A DNA stretch of 64,000 nt from Levilactobacillus mulengensis (GTDB lineage Bacteria; Bacillota; Bacilli; Lactobacillales; Lactobacillaceae), in assembly GCF_003946045.1 (NCBI RefSeq), contig NZ_RHNW01000003.1, positions 62,001 through 126,000 of the forward strand. The letters are read 5' to 3'. The translations under genes and the position numbers were made by a program. The notes under the pieces are model-generated. The model saw nothing but the letters and a program-made list of their open reading frames with translations, had not been told where the DNA came from and searched no databases. Shown here in pieces: positions 43,450 to 51,559 of this stretch. How positions within the stretch are numbered: the first letter of the stretch is position 1; each line of letters starts with the position of its first letter.

Positions 43450-44343
43450 ATGAATATTGGCATCTTTGTGGCTCGCCGCAAGGCCCTCAAAATTTCGCAG
43501 GTCAAGCTGTGTACGGGAATTTGCACGCAGGCGACGCTCAGTAAATTTGAAAATAATAACCGCGTTCCGTCGCTGTCGATTCTCAGCAAGCTGTGCGTGC
43601 GCTTGGGCCTCACGGTGGATGACCTCTACCAGGAAAGTGCGGAGACTGCGGTGCAGTTGCGGCACGACCTGGACAATATTGAAAAGGAACTGATGATGGA
43701 GAATTATCAGTGCGTTTTGAAACGGTTGGCGAAGTTCAAGCCCAACCAAATTGATGAGATCAACGTAAAGATGCAGTTCTGTTACCTGCGTGGGTGTGTG
43801 AATGCGCTGGTCAATCAGCAGCCGGATAAGATTCTCTTCGACTTCGCCCAGATTTTAAATGACCTGGACGAACGTCACCAAACGATTTTTACCCAGCTAG
43901 CCTTTCTGGGGTCGGGCATCATGTACGCGCGGCACCAGGAGACCCAGCAGGCGGACTTCTACTTTGACAAGGTCTATCAACACATCAAGGCGTACCACCC
44001 GGACGACCATCTGGATGAACCCAATCAGTATTACCTGCGGATGTTGACGCTGATCTTCTTCACGGCGGACTTCTATGCGGGCCAGGACAAGTATCGGCTG
44101 AGCAATCAACTGATCGACACCGGCGTGCAACTGTGTTCCGACGAGCGGGTCACGTATTACCTGCCCCGCCTGAAGTTCTTGGCCACGCAAAACGCGGTCA
44201 ACCAAGGTAAACAACCGGCGACGATTCAACGCCTCATGGATGAGACGCTGGCCTTCACCCGCATCAATCAAAATGAAGTCATCGAAGTTAAGCTGGCGGC
44301 GTTGAAGTGTCAATTCAACCGGCAGTTGGCGGAGAATAAATAG
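43450..44343 (+). CDS. XRE-family regulator with TPR-like domain (Rgg/PlcR-type)
   Basis: 297 residues, ATG with GGTGAG 6 bases upstream, 11 bases after the DUF59 gene. An N-terminal helix-turn-helix (about 4-60; SQVKLCTGICTQATLSKFENNNRVPSLSIL) is followed by helical repeats that resemble the TPR-like region of Rgg/PlcR/PrgX regulators, which bind short peptides. The HTH contains a pair of cysteines (LCTGIC) not usual in such domains; redox sensing is a guess. Read-through from the suf operon is likely because no terminator lies between. Confidence 0.8.
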   Translation: MNIGIFVARRKALKISQVKLCTGICTQATLSKFENNNRVPSLSILSKLCVRLGLTVDDLYQESAETAVQLRHDLDNIEKELMMENYQCVLKRLAKFKPNQIDEINVKMQFCYLRGCVNALVNQQPDKILFDFAQILNDLDERHQTIFTQLAFLGSGIMYARHQETQQADFYFDKVYQHIKAYHPDDHLDEPNQYYLRMLTLIFFTADFYAGQDKYRLSNQLIDTGVQLCSDERVTYYLPRLKFLATQNAVNQGKQPATIQRLMDETLAFTRINQNEVIEVKLAALKCQFNRQLAENK

Positions 44344-44371
44344 AGTTGGTTAGGTGTCAGAACCAACGAAG

Positions 44372-44408
44372 AAAGGTCGACTTTTTGCGAAAAGTCGGCC
44401 TTTTTGCT
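44372..44408 (+). terminator. Terminator of the suf region
   Basis: AAAGGTCGACTTT (44372-44384) pairs with AAAGTCGGCCTTT (44391-44403), T-run after. Confidence 0.85.
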
Positions 44409-44435
44409 GTCTGAAGATTAAGTTTGTCCGGAAAC

Positions 44436-44478
44436 TGAAAACGCTTTACTGACAGTATGTTATACTACAGTTGTAGTA
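44436..44478 (+). promoter_or_regulatory. Control region of the two-component pair
   Basis: TATACT (44461-44466) is a likely -10. A perfect 7-2-7 dyad, TACTACA-GT-TGTAGTA, spans 44463-44478 and overlaps it, a good candidate site for the LuxR-type response regulator. A partial cre (TGAAAACGCTTTAC, 44436-44449) lies upstream. Confidence 0.5.
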
Positions 44479-44569
44479 GGTATCCTGCTAAATAATTGTG
44501 ACGATAACCAATTAACGGCAGTGAACATAATTTAAAGATTAAACCAAAATAGGACAAGGAGGATGGGCT

Positions 44570-45619
44570 TTGAATGAGAACGAAAAGTGGATCACTCGTT
44601 ACTTTGAAAACGCCCCCGTTGCCATTATTTTATTCCAAGAAGATGAGATGCTAGCGTGTAATCAGGCAGCGCGGTGTTTGAAAGAAAAATTGAATTTTTA
44701 TCCACATTACTTATATGAAATTGGCCACGCGGCGGTCAATCAACAGGGACGACCCGTAACGGATTGCCCAACCTGTGAAATCGCCAAACAGGCACGAGAA
44801 GTCGTGGTGCCGGTCCTGGCCGCTGAGGATGACTCGGTGGACGCAGGCTACTTGATGTTTTACAAGGCCCTGGACCTGCGCCAACATATCTCCTCCTTAA
44901 CGTTAAAGAGCTGTAGTTCAGTCAATCGGGGACTCCGACTGGCCCAAAATGAAGAAATCAGTCGCTACGTGGTCAAGGCCAACGAGGAAGACCGTCATCA
45001 GATTTCGGCGGACCTTCACGACAACGTGGCCCAAGGCCTGTACTTTGCGACGACCGGGGTCAAACGGTTGGCCAACTGTGACCTCAGCCCGGCTGAACGG
45101 CAAGAACAGGCCGAAGCGATTACTAAACAACTCCAGGCCACCCTGGCCGAGGTCAGGAACATGGCGCTGGCGGTACGGCCGTCAGTCATGGACGATTTTG
45201 GCTTGTTCGCGGCGTTGCGGTCATTGGCTACGCGTCTGCAGAGCACGACCGGCATCGCGATTTCAGTTGGCGGTAATGCCAAGCCGGAACAGCTATCGTC
45301 GGCGATTCAAAGTGCGATGTACCGGGTCGCCCAGGAGGCCATCAACAATGCCGTGAAGCATGCCAACCCGCAGGAGATTATGCTCTTATTGGTTGAGCAC
45401 AACCACTTTATTACCCTCCAAATTATTGATGACGGGGACGGGTTTGACGTGGCTAAACATTCGCAATTTAACGGCCACTCCCTAGGCTTGAGCGATATGC
45501 ACGAACGCATCAAGTCATTGAGTGGGATTTTCCAGTTGGAATCTACGCCAGGCGTGGGGACCACGGTGTCGGTTAAATTTCCAGTCTGCACGAGTAAGGG
45601 GAGCCTTCAACATGTATAA
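44570..45619 (+). CDS. NreB-like sensor histidine kinase with Cys-bearing N-terminal domain
   Basis: 349 residues, TTG start, AAGGAGG 7 bases upstream. N-terminal PAS-like domain (about 5-105) contains C30, C36, C66 and C69 (ACNQAARC and DCPTCEIA), as in NreB kinases that hold an oxygen-sensitive Fe-S cluster. HisKA_3 dimerisation box with the phospho-His in QISADLHDNVAQGLYF near 150, then HATPase (AQEAINNAVKHANP near 262; DDGDGFD near 290; GLGLSDM-like GHSLGLSDMHERI). Cytoplasmic, no membrane helix. The spacing of the cysteines differs from staphylococcal NreB, so the cluster is inferred. It overlaps the regulator gene by 8 bases. Confidence 0.88.
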   Translation: MNENEKWITRYFENAPVAIILFQEDEMLACNQAARCLKEKLNFYPHYLYEIGHAAVNQQGRPVTDCPTCEIAKQAREVVVPVLAAEDDSVDAGYLMFYKALDLRQHISSLTLKSCSSVNRGLRLAQNEEISRYVVKANEEDRHQISADLHDNVAQGLYFATTGVKRLANCDLSPAERQEQAEAITKQLQATLAEVRNMALAVRPSVMDDFGLFAALRSLATRLQSTTGIAISVGGNAKPEQLSSAIQSAMYRVAQEAINNAVKHANPQEIMLLLVEHNHFITLQIIDDGDGFDVAKHSQFNGHSLGLSDMHERIKSLSGIFQLESTPGVGTTVSVKFPVCTSKGSLQHV

Positions 45620-46265
45620 AGTCTTAGTAGCGGACGACCACGCAATCGTGCGGTCGGGCCTGAAAGCCATCGTGGATGATCAGCCGGATTACCAAGTCGT
45701 CGCGGAGGCGGCCAACGGCAATGACACGTTTGTGCGCGCTGGTCAGGGCGATATTGATATGATTATCATGGATTTGAGCATGCCGCCGGGTGAAAGTGGC
45801 CTAGTGACGACCAAGAGGATTCACAGCCAGTACCCGAAAATCTGGATTTTAATTTTGTCGATGCACGGCGAAGAGGATTACGTGGACCAGGCCATTAAGA
45901 ACGGCGCGTCCGGCTACGTCCTGAAGAGTTCGCCGGATAGTGAAATCATCAATGCCATCACGACCATCGTGAACGGCCGGCATTACGTGGATGAGAACGT
46001 GATCCTGCTGAAGTCCGACATCAAGAATATCCTCACGGACGTGGATAAGACCAATCTGTGGGGCCATAGTCCGTTGTCCAAACGGGAGCGGGAAGTCATG
46101 CCGCTGGTGGCGCTGGGGTACTCCAACAAGGAAGTGGCGGCTAAGCTGAATATCACGACCAAGACGGTGGAGGCGCATAAGGCTAGTATTATGCGGAAAT
46201 TGGATTTGACGTCGCACGTCGAGCTAGTCCGCTACGCCATCCACCACAAGTTAATCGAGTTCTAA
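45612..46265 (+). CDS. NarL/LuxR-type response regulator (NreC-like)
   Basis: 217 residues from ATG 45612 (MYKVLVADDHAIVRSG), AAGGGGAG 9 bases upstream. Receiver domain with DD at 8-9, phospho-Asp in MIIMDLSMPPGES near 56 and Lys in VLKSSPDSE near 104; C-terminal LuxR helix-turn-helix (LSKREREVMPLVALGYSNKEVA). It responds to the kinase before it. No nitrate reductase genes are nearby, so targets are unknown; the dyad at 44463 suggests autoregulation. A structured repeat begins 21 bases after the stop. Confidence 0.92.
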   Translation: MYKVLVADDHAIVRSGLKAIVDDQPDYQVVAEAANGNDTFVRAGQGDIDMIIMDLSMPPGESGLVTTKRIHSQYPKIWILILSMHGEEDYVDQAIKNGASGYVLKSSPDSEIINAITTIVNGRHYVDENVILLKSDIKNILTDVDKTNLWGHSPLSKREREVMPLVALGYSNKEVAAKLNITTKTVEAHKASIMRKLDLTSHVELVRYAIHHKLIEF

Positions 46266-46286
46266 ACGGGTGTTTCCGGCGCCTCC

Positions 46287-46525
46287 GGGCTGGTGAAAAC
46301 TGGTCTGGTCGTGTCCGTTCCCGGCGGCGCGCTCAAGGCGCCCTGCTGTGGGGTCGGTTCCAGCCGAAGAGCGGGCTTCCACCTCAACTTTGAGCCTGAG
46401 GAGCGGTCTCAAAGGTTGTCCCATGCTCTAAGCTGAGTGGGAAACCTCAGCTAAGACCATCGACACAGCCTGGCACCTTGGCGCGCCTCTGGTCACTCCC
46501 ACGACCGGCCCAGTTTTCCCAGCCC
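46287..46525 (+). repeat. Structured intergenic repeat, copy 7 (type B)
   Basis: Outer arms GGGCTGGTGAAAACTGG (46287-46303) and CCAGTTTTCCCAGCCC (46510-46525), one bulge; note CTGG/CCAG here where others have TGGG/CCCA. Inner CTTTGAG/CTCAAAG and CTAAGCTGAG/CTCAGCTAAG. Fills the gap before the terminator at 46606. Confidence 0.85.
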
Positions 46526-46605
46526 TGCGGCTGACACGGGTTTGGAACTGAAACTTGTGGTTGTGGGTTGATAGAGTGGTGTTCTAAAATAACTATCTAT
46601 AGTAA

Positions 46606-46639
46606 AAAGCGCGTTCAGTTTTGAGCCTGAGCGCGCTTT
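46606..46639. terminator. Bidirectional terminator
   Basis: AAAGCGCGTTCAG (46606-46618) pairs with CTGAGCGCGCTTT (46627-46639), one G-U. Confidence 0.8.
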
Positions 46640-46666
46640 AATTTGTGGCAGGTGTTGTTTTAGTTA

Positions 46667-47470
46667 TCACTCGTAAAGGTATAGCGTGAAGGAAATCTGG
46701 CCATTTGTCAGGTTACCGCTAGCCGTTGGGTATAAAACGTAGGTCGTATCGTGGTTGGCAACTAGCGCTTTCTCAACGCTGGCGACGATTTTGAGGCCCA
46801 GTTGGCCCTGGCCCATCGTTTCCAATTTGGCGTTGTGATGCTGGGGGTCAATTGCGGCTGCTAGATTTGTGATAGCTGGGAGATTGACCGTCGTAATTTT
46901 ATCGGCGTCTAAGTTCTTGATTCGCACGAGCTGAATGACGGCGGCCATGGACATTTGTTCGGGCGTCAGGTGGTTGGACCTGTAGTAGTCATACATCATC
47001 GCGAGGTGGTTATTGTTTTCATAACCATCCTTTTGCAACTGCTTAATGGCAAAAACCTCGAGCTGATTCTGGTCGGTGGCGTTCAGGGCCGTTGAAAGGC
47101 TGAGCCCATCGGTGGTGAGCACCTGCTTGCGGTAAGTCCCGGACTTTAGAAAGCCGTGCCAGATCCAGCCCGCGGTCCGTTTGTTTTTACTGACCACGTA
47201 ATAGTAACGGGCCACGTGCGTGCCATGCTGGAGCAGCGCCGTCTTTTGGGCGACCCAGGTCGTGTGCGGAAAGTATTTCGTATTATGTAGTTTGGCCGTG
47301 TGCTGTTGATTCCACAAATAATGCGTCTGGACATCCCGGTTATGGTAGTAGGATGGCCGCGACAAGCTGTAGCTGTCGGTCGTCACGTATTGACTCGCGT
47401 GCGCCGCGGTCGGCAATAGTAGGATAGCAGACAGTGTTAAAACGGTTAAGACAACGATCTTTTTGAACAT
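46667..47470 (-). CDS. Secreted protein with SH3-like surface domain
   Basis: 267 residues; signal peptide (MFKKIVVLTVLTLSAILLLP, cut near AHA). The first module (about 30-115) has YSLSRPSYYHNRDVQT, TTWVAQKTALLQHG and GWIWHGFLKSG, parallel to the protein at 6943-7824. The second half (DGLSLSTALNATDQNQLEVF onward) also matches that protein in length and strand order. So the two are paralogues of a secreted family. GAGGGG is 7 bases before the ATG. No enzymatic motif is evident. Confidence 0.75.
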   Translation of the reverse strand: MFKKIVVLTVLTLSAILLLPTAAHASQYVTTDSYSLSRPSYYHNRDVQTHYLWNQQHTAKLHNTKYFPHTTWVAQKTALLQHGTHVARYYYVVSKNKRTAGWIWHGFLKSGTYRKQVLTTDGLSLSTALNATDQNQLEVFAIKQLQKDGYENNNHLAMMYDYYRSNHLTPEQMSMAAVIQLVRIKNLDADKITTVNLPAITNLAAAIDPQHHNAKLETMGQGQLGLKIVASVEKALVANHDTTYVLYPTASGNLTNGQISFTLYLYE

Positions 47471-47559
47471 ATAATCCCCTCCATTGCCTAGTATACCAGT
47501 CTGTCGTTTGATGTGAGAGATAATCCAATTAATGTTAAATCAGTCCAGCATATTATGAG

Positions 47560-47588
47560 TTGCTTTTAATTTTTACACCCGGTATAGT
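47560..47588 (+). promoter_or_regulatory. Promoter of thiW
   Basis: TTGCTT (47560-47565) and TATAGT (47583-47588), 17 bases apart, 18 bases before the riboswitch. Confidence 0.65.
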
Positions 47589-47605
47589 CGAGATTAACTG
47601 AAAAA

Positions 47606-47690
47606 GACACTAGGGGTGCCAGTCGGCTGAGATGGACACGTGCCAATCCCTTTGAACCTGTTGAGCTAAGACTCGCGTAGGAAAGTGGTC
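47606..47690 (+). promoter_or_regulatory. TPP riboswitch (THI element)
   Basis: Conserved blocks in order: AGGGGTGCC, GGCTGAGAT, CCCTTTGAACCTG and GACTCGCGTAGGAAAGTGG; P1 pairs GAC-AC with GTGGTC. It binds thiamine pyrophosphate and turns off the gene downstream. A terminator at 47713-47743 (AGCCGT with ACGGGGCT, then six T) sits between it and the gene, so control is by termination. Confidence 0.93.
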
Positions 47691-47772
47691 GGTCTGCTGG
47701 AAATGCCAGGGGAGCCGTCGTCGTGGGGGAACGGGGCTTTTTTGGTGAATTTGCAGTAGGAGTGTGACGAGA

Positions 47773-48282
47773 ATGTCCAAGAAAGTGTATCCGATGACGC
47801 TGACCGCCATGTTGGTGGCGTTGGCCGTGATTGGTGGGAGTGTGTTTTCCTTTACGATTGGGGTCGCCAAGGTTGCCCCGGTTCAGCATTTGATTGACGT
47901 GGTGTCTGGGGTTCTGTTGGGGCCGTGGTGGGCCTTGGCGCAGGCCTTTTTGACCTCGGTGATTCGCAATATCATCGGGACGGGTACGGTGTTGGCCTTT
48001 CCCGGCAGTATGATTGGCGCGTTTCTTAGCGGCTGGCTCTTCCAGAAAACGGGGAAGCTCCTGGCCGGCGTCTGTGGTGAACTGCTGGGGTCGGGCGTGA
48101 TTGGCGCTTTCGTGGCCTATCCCGTGGCTGCCTGGTTGATGGGCACGACCGGGGCCGTCTGGCTGTTTCTGCCGAGTTTCTTCATGAGCGCCTTGGTCGG
48201 CGTTATTTTGGCCTACGCGCTCCTGAAGAGCATGTGGGCGAGCGTGATTGCGCCGCGATTGGATAAGCTTCAAGGCAAGTAG
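47773..48282 (+). CDS. thiW: ThiW, thiazole/thiamine precursor transporter (ECF S component)
   Basis: 169 residues from ATG 47773 (MSKKVYPMTLTAML), with AGGAG 9-10 bases before; the upstream GTG is too near the site. Five to six membrane helices; MLVALAVIGGSVFSFTIGVAKVAP and VVSGVLLGPWWALAQAFLTSVIRNIIGTGTVLAFPGSMIGAFLSG-type motifs are characteristic of ThiW. It would bind the thiazole precursor and use a shared ECF module. The TPP riboswitch confirms the pathway. Confidence 0.93.
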   Translation: MSKKVYPMTLTAMLVALAVIGGSVFSFTIGVAKVAPVQHLIDVVSGVLLGPWWALAQAFLTSVIRNIIGTGTVLAFPGSMIGAFLSGWLFQKTGKLLAGVCGELLGSGVIGAFVAYPVAAWLMGTTGAVWLFLPSFFMSALVGVILAYALLKSMWASVIAPRLDKLQGK

Positions 48283-48297
48283 ATGGGTGCAAAAAAA

Positions 48298-48329
48298 GAG
48301 TCTGGGACAACCCCCCAGGCTCGATTTTT
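48298..48329. terminator. Terminator after thiW
   Basis: GAGTCTGGG pairs with CCCAGGCTC (48314-48322), T-run after; G-U allowed. Confidence 0.75.
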
Positions 48330-48353
48330 GTGTACCCACTCCCTTGCCGTGTC

Positions 48354-49016
48354 CTAAGCTAAATCGAGTCCGTGAATGCAATTAGCGTACAACCAGTCTT
48401 TCAGTTGTCGATCGTCATTAGTTTCGTAAAATGGGGCTAACAACTCGTTGAATGTTTCCAATTGCTGTTCGTTGACGGTGATGATACCAATTCCCATGGG
48501 GATGGCTAGATAGTTGATGGTTAAAAATGCCGTACGCTTATTGCCATCCCAGTAAAACTGACTGCGCATCATCAACAGCAATAGATCCAGCAGGCATTCG
48601 GTCTGCGTTTTGTTTTGCGCCAAAGCCGCGTTGATCAATTTGGGGACCTGTGCTTCATCGGGAATATCAGGAACGTATTCCGTATCGTCTAACGTGACAT
48701 TACCTGTACGGATATGACCGGGATCAAGCGAATCTGCTTGGGCGACCAAGCGATTGATCTCATTGCTGACAGTCAGTGAATAGGGAGGCTGATTGTCGAT
48801 AACAAATTGCCAACCACGTTTCAAATTAACGATAGTAGTGATGTCGTCCGTTGAGATACCTGACACTGACATCCCTTCAACAATGGTCCGCGTCTGAGGT
48901 AACGTGGCACGCGTGCCTTCAAATTTGGAAGTCGCGTAGATCAAGTTGACCAGGTTCTTTTTAGCAAAAAACTGTGCTTGCTGCTTAGTCATTTTAAATT
49001 TATCTGTAAATTGCAT
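48354..49016 (-). CDS. Fic-domain protein with Gln at the catalytic His position
   Basis: 220 residues, AGGAGG 8 bases before the ATG. Fic enzymes move AMP or related groups from nucleotides onto proteins. The core loop reads RSQFYWDGNKRTAFL at about 151-165. Aligned with H-P-F-x-D-G-N, the catalytic His is Q153; the anion-binding DGNK and R161 remain. The N-terminus has TSKFEG (T29 to E33-G34), which fits the inhibitory-helix motif (S/T)xxxE(G/N) of class II Fic proteins. So it keeps the inhibitor and the nucleotide loop but lacks the usual base. Either the activity is altered or it is a pseudo-enzyme. Single-gene unit. Confidence 0.85.
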   Translation of the reverse strand: MQFTDKFKMTKQQAQFFAKKNLVNLIYATSKFEGTRATLPQTRTIVEGMSVSGISTDDITTIVNLKRGWQFVIDNQPPYSLTVSNEINRLVAQADSLDPGHIRTGNVTLDDTEYVPDIPDEAQVPKLINAALAQNKTQTECLLDLLLLMMRSQFYWDGNKRTAFLTINYLAIPMGIGIITVNEQQLETFNELLAPFYETNDDRQLKDWLYANCIHGLDLA

Positions 49017-49151
49017 AGTGGCACCTCCTGTGAAGCGTACTCGTATAGTAATTTTAGCATAGTTAGGCTCGGGTTTTAACTGCTAGGGCTGGTTGACACT
49101 AGGCATATGCCTTGAGTCTACTTATTCATTCTGTGTATACATAAGATTCAA

Positions 49152-49198
49152 AAAAGGACTGTTCCGAGAAATCATCGATTTCTCGGAACAGTCCTTTT
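49152..49198. terminator. Strong terminator
   Basis: Perfect 22-bp stem (49152-49173 with 49177-49198), loop ATC, A/T tracts at the ends. Confidence 0.9.
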
Positions 49199-49237
49199 CA
49201 ATACGTGAGTTATGAGTTTTGTCCCAGGCGCTTTCAC

Positions 49238-49717
49238 TTACTTGCGGGTTAAAACACTGACACTTAATTTTGGCTTGTATTGCAGTTGGTAGGTGTGGCC
49301 GGCGTGAGACTTAAAGGCTTTCCCGGCCTTGCGCGTCCCATACTTTTGTAGCTTCAACGTCTTCCCCTGACGCTGGAGCTTGGTGTAGGCCCACGTTTTC
49401 TCAACGCTGTCGTAGGACCGCAAGCGGTAGGCCTGACCGACTTTCTTGTAGGCCAGGCGATTGCCGCCATAGTCGTGGGTGCCGTAGTCGTACATCACGT
49501 ACAGCCACTTGGGAATCAAGATTATCGCGTTGTTCGTGACCTCCGTTGTGTCGTGGCCTAGGTGCTGTACGCGTGGCTTGGCATACCAGACGCCGCGCAG
49601 TTGTTTCGGTGTGCCGGGCGTCCATTTGGCTTTGGCCTGCGCTTGCGCCGTGGTGGCTTCCCCGCAACCGAGCGCTAGCCCCAAGACAACGATGGTTCCT
49701 GTTATAAATTTGTTCAT
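49238..49717 (-). CDS. Small secreted protein (paralogue of 23985-24407)
   Basis: 159 residues; signal peptide (MNKFITGTIVVLGLALGCGE, cut near AQA). The mature start TPGTPKQLRGVWYAKP matches the other protein's P-x-SLRGTW. Then LYVMYDYGTHDYGGNRLAYK and KLQRQGKTLKLQKYG suggest a beta-barrel. The cysteine in the signal region is followed by Gly-Glu, not a clean lipobox. Basic. Function unknown. GAGGGG is 8 bases upstream. Confidence 0.7.
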   Translation of the reverse strand: MNKFITGTIVVLGLALGCGEATTAQAQAKAKWTPGTPKQLRGVWYAKPRVQHLGHDTTEVTNNAIILIPKWLYVMYDYGTHDYGGNRLAYKKVGQAYRLRSYDSVEKTWAYTKLQRQGKTLKLQKYGTRKAGKAFKSHAGHTYQLQYKPKLSVSVLTRK

Positions 49718-49834
49718 AAATAATCCCCTCCGATACCGCCCATTATACCAGATTGGCTGATTAACCGGGAATCTGGGGGATGGTAGCCTTTTCCGCGCAA
49801 AAGTTTTAAACTTTTACGTAGGAGGTTTTGTGGA

Positions 49835-51019
49835 GTGAAAGAGCAAGCAACGTTGTCAAAAAAGACCATCTTGTTGATGGCAGTCGTGACGGGGGTCATT
49901 GTGGCCAACCTGAACTTCATTCAACCGATTGAAAATTTAATTGCGGCGGACTTCAACCTGTCCAAGGCAGTCGTCGGCATGCTGGCGATGGTCACGCAGC
50001 TGGGATACGCCTTTGGCCTGTTGCTGATCGTGCCACTGGGGGACATTTTCGACCGGTATCGGTTGATTCAATTCATGATGGTGCTGTCCATTCTTTCCCT
50101 ATTGTTAGCGCATTGGGCGCCGAACGCCGGCGTCTTTGCGGTCGCCACGGGGTTAGTCGGCATCACCTCGGTGGCGCCCCAGATCATCATCCCGTATGCC
50201 GGGTACTTGGCGCCGGGACTCCAACGGGGGAAGGTCTTGGGCATCGTTTTGAGTGGCCTGTTGACGGGGATTCTCCTGTCGCGGTCCTTTAGCGGATTGC
50301 TAGGGAGCATCATGCCCTGGCAGGATATCTACCTAGTAGCGGCGGCCATTGACCTGGTTTTCCTGGTCATCGTGCATTTCCAGTTGCCCCATGACGAACG
50401 GGGTCATCAGGATTTGAAATACTGGCCGGTCATTCTCACGCTACCCAAGTTGTTTGCGACTCAGAAGCCGTTACGAGGTGCGGCCATCAATGGCTTTTGC
50501 CTGTTTGGGATGTCCAACGTCCTGTGGTCCACGCTGGCCTTTTACCTCGCTGCGCAGTATCACCTGGGCAGTAGCGTGGCCGGGTTGCTGGGCCTGTTAG
50601 GGATCGCTGGGGTGTTGGCCGCTCCCATGATTGGCACGCTGGTCGATCAGCGGTCACCGCGGTTGACGGTGGGCCTGGGGATGGTCTTCTCCGGCGTCGC
50701 GTTCCTGATTTTTTGGCTGGCTGGCCACTGGCTGCTGGGACTCATCGTGGGAATCGTCCTTCTCGACTTGGGGACCCAGTTCAGTCAGGTGTCCTGCCAA
50801 GCCATCGTACAGTCCTTGAATCGCCAACAGAGTAGTCGGAACAACTCCGTCTTCATGTTCAGCTATTTCTTGGGCGGGTCGATTGGGACCTTGTCCGCCA
50901 CCTGGGCGTGGAGCCATGCTGGTTGGCTGGGCGTTTGTTTGGTGGCTTTGGTGTTCCTGGTGATTGCGGTGACGGGCCACTTCGTGATTGGCGAGCCGCA
51001 AAAATTAGCCACCGACTAA
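49835..51019 (+). CDS. MFS transporter
   Basis: 394 residues, GTG start with AGGAGG 9 bases upstream. Twelve membrane helices of the major facilitator type, with LGDIFDRYRLIQ in loop 2-3 (the A-like motif) near 65 and LVDQRSPRLTVG in the second half near 268. It resembles the YnfM/YybF group of drug or metabolite exporters. The substrate is unknown. It stands alone and is followed, 43 bases after its stop, by a structured repeat. Confidence 0.85.
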   Translation: MKEQATLSKKTILLMAVVTGVIVANLNFIQPIENLIAADFNLSKAVVGMLAMVTQLGYAFGLLLIVPLGDIFDRYRLIQFMMVLSILSLLLAHWAPNAGVFAVATGLVGITSVAPQIIIPYAGYLAPGLQRGKVLGIVLSGLLTGILLSRSFSGLLGSIMPWQDIYLVAAAIDLVFLVIVHFQLPHDERGHQDLKYWPVILTLPKLFATQKPLRGAAINGFCLFGMSNVLWSTLAFYLAAQYHLGSSVAGLLGLLGIAGVLAAPMIGTLVDQRSPRLTVGLGMVFSGVAFLIFWLAGHWLLGLIVGIVLLDLGTQFSQVSCQAIVQSLNRQQSSRNNSVFMFSYFLGGSIGTLSATWAWSHAGWLGVCLVALVFLVIAVTGHFVIGEPQKLATD

Positions 51020-51062
51020 CTTGAATTGGCGGGGTAAACTTTGGTCGTTGGACTTCGCCTCC

Positions 51063-51319
51063 GGGACGGTGAAAATGGGCCGTGACGCTGTGGGCGCTGT
51101 CCGTTCCCGCCGGCGGGTTCAAAACGCCCTGCTATGGGGCCGGTTCCAGCCTGAGTGGCGGGCTTCCACCTCGACTTTGAGCCTGGGGACCGGTCTCAAA
51201 GGTCGTCCCGTGGACTAAGCTGAGAAATTCACTCAGCTAAGACCACCGACACAGCTGGGCATTTTGCCCCGCCTCTGGTCACTAACATTGCTCACAGCTT
51301 GGCTCATTTTTACCATCCC
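51063..51319 (+). repeat. Structured intergenic repeat, copy 8 (type B)
   Basis: Outer arms GGGACGGTGAAAATGGGCC (51063-51081) and GGCTCATTTTTACCATCCC (51301-51319), few mismatches. Inner GACTTTGAG/CTCAAAGGTC and CTAAGCTGAG/CTCAGCTAAG. Covers most of the 51020-51435 gap. Confidence 0.83.
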
Positions 51320-51434
51320 TGCGGCTGACACGGGTTTAGCCTGCCATCGAGTTGGTCTGGCTAATTTGTGCTACGGGGTGTTGCTAGTTATCCATCGGCG
51401 TGTTGAGCGTCTTTGACTTACAATAGAAGCGTTA

Positions 51435-51464
51435 GAACTCGGCGGAAACTAGCCGGGTTCTTTT
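51435..51464 (+). terminator. Terminator before hrt operon
   Basis: GAACTCGGC pairs with GCCGGGTTC (51452-51460), T-rich after. Insulates hrtR from upstream reading. Confidence 0.75.
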
Positions 51465-51475
51465 CTACACTAAAG

Positions 51476-51532
51476 TTGACACCGTGTCACCCACATGATA
51501 TGCTGTGCTTTGCAATAAATGACACCGTGTCA
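51476..51532 (+). promoter_or_regulatory. hrtRBA promoter with two operators
   Basis: TTGACA (51476-51481) and TATGCT (51499-51504), 17 bases apart. TGACACCGTGTCA occurs twice, at 51477-51489 over the -35 and at 51520-51532 downstream. This is one base off the known lactococcal HrtR palindrome ATGACACAGTGTCAT in the centre, so both are likely repressor sites. Confidence 0.85.
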
Positions 51533-51559
51533 CTTTTAACTTGAAAGGAGTCGTTTTAC

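Noticed and set aside
47566-48381. 271-codon minus-strand frame across thiW and the TPP riboswitch
   Set aside because: His/Arg/Gln-rich antisense shadow; the riboswitch and ThiW motifs show the true strand.
49220-49240. cre-like GGCGCTTTCACT near the secreted protein's 3' end
   Set aside because: Too many mismatches and at a gene end, not a promoter.
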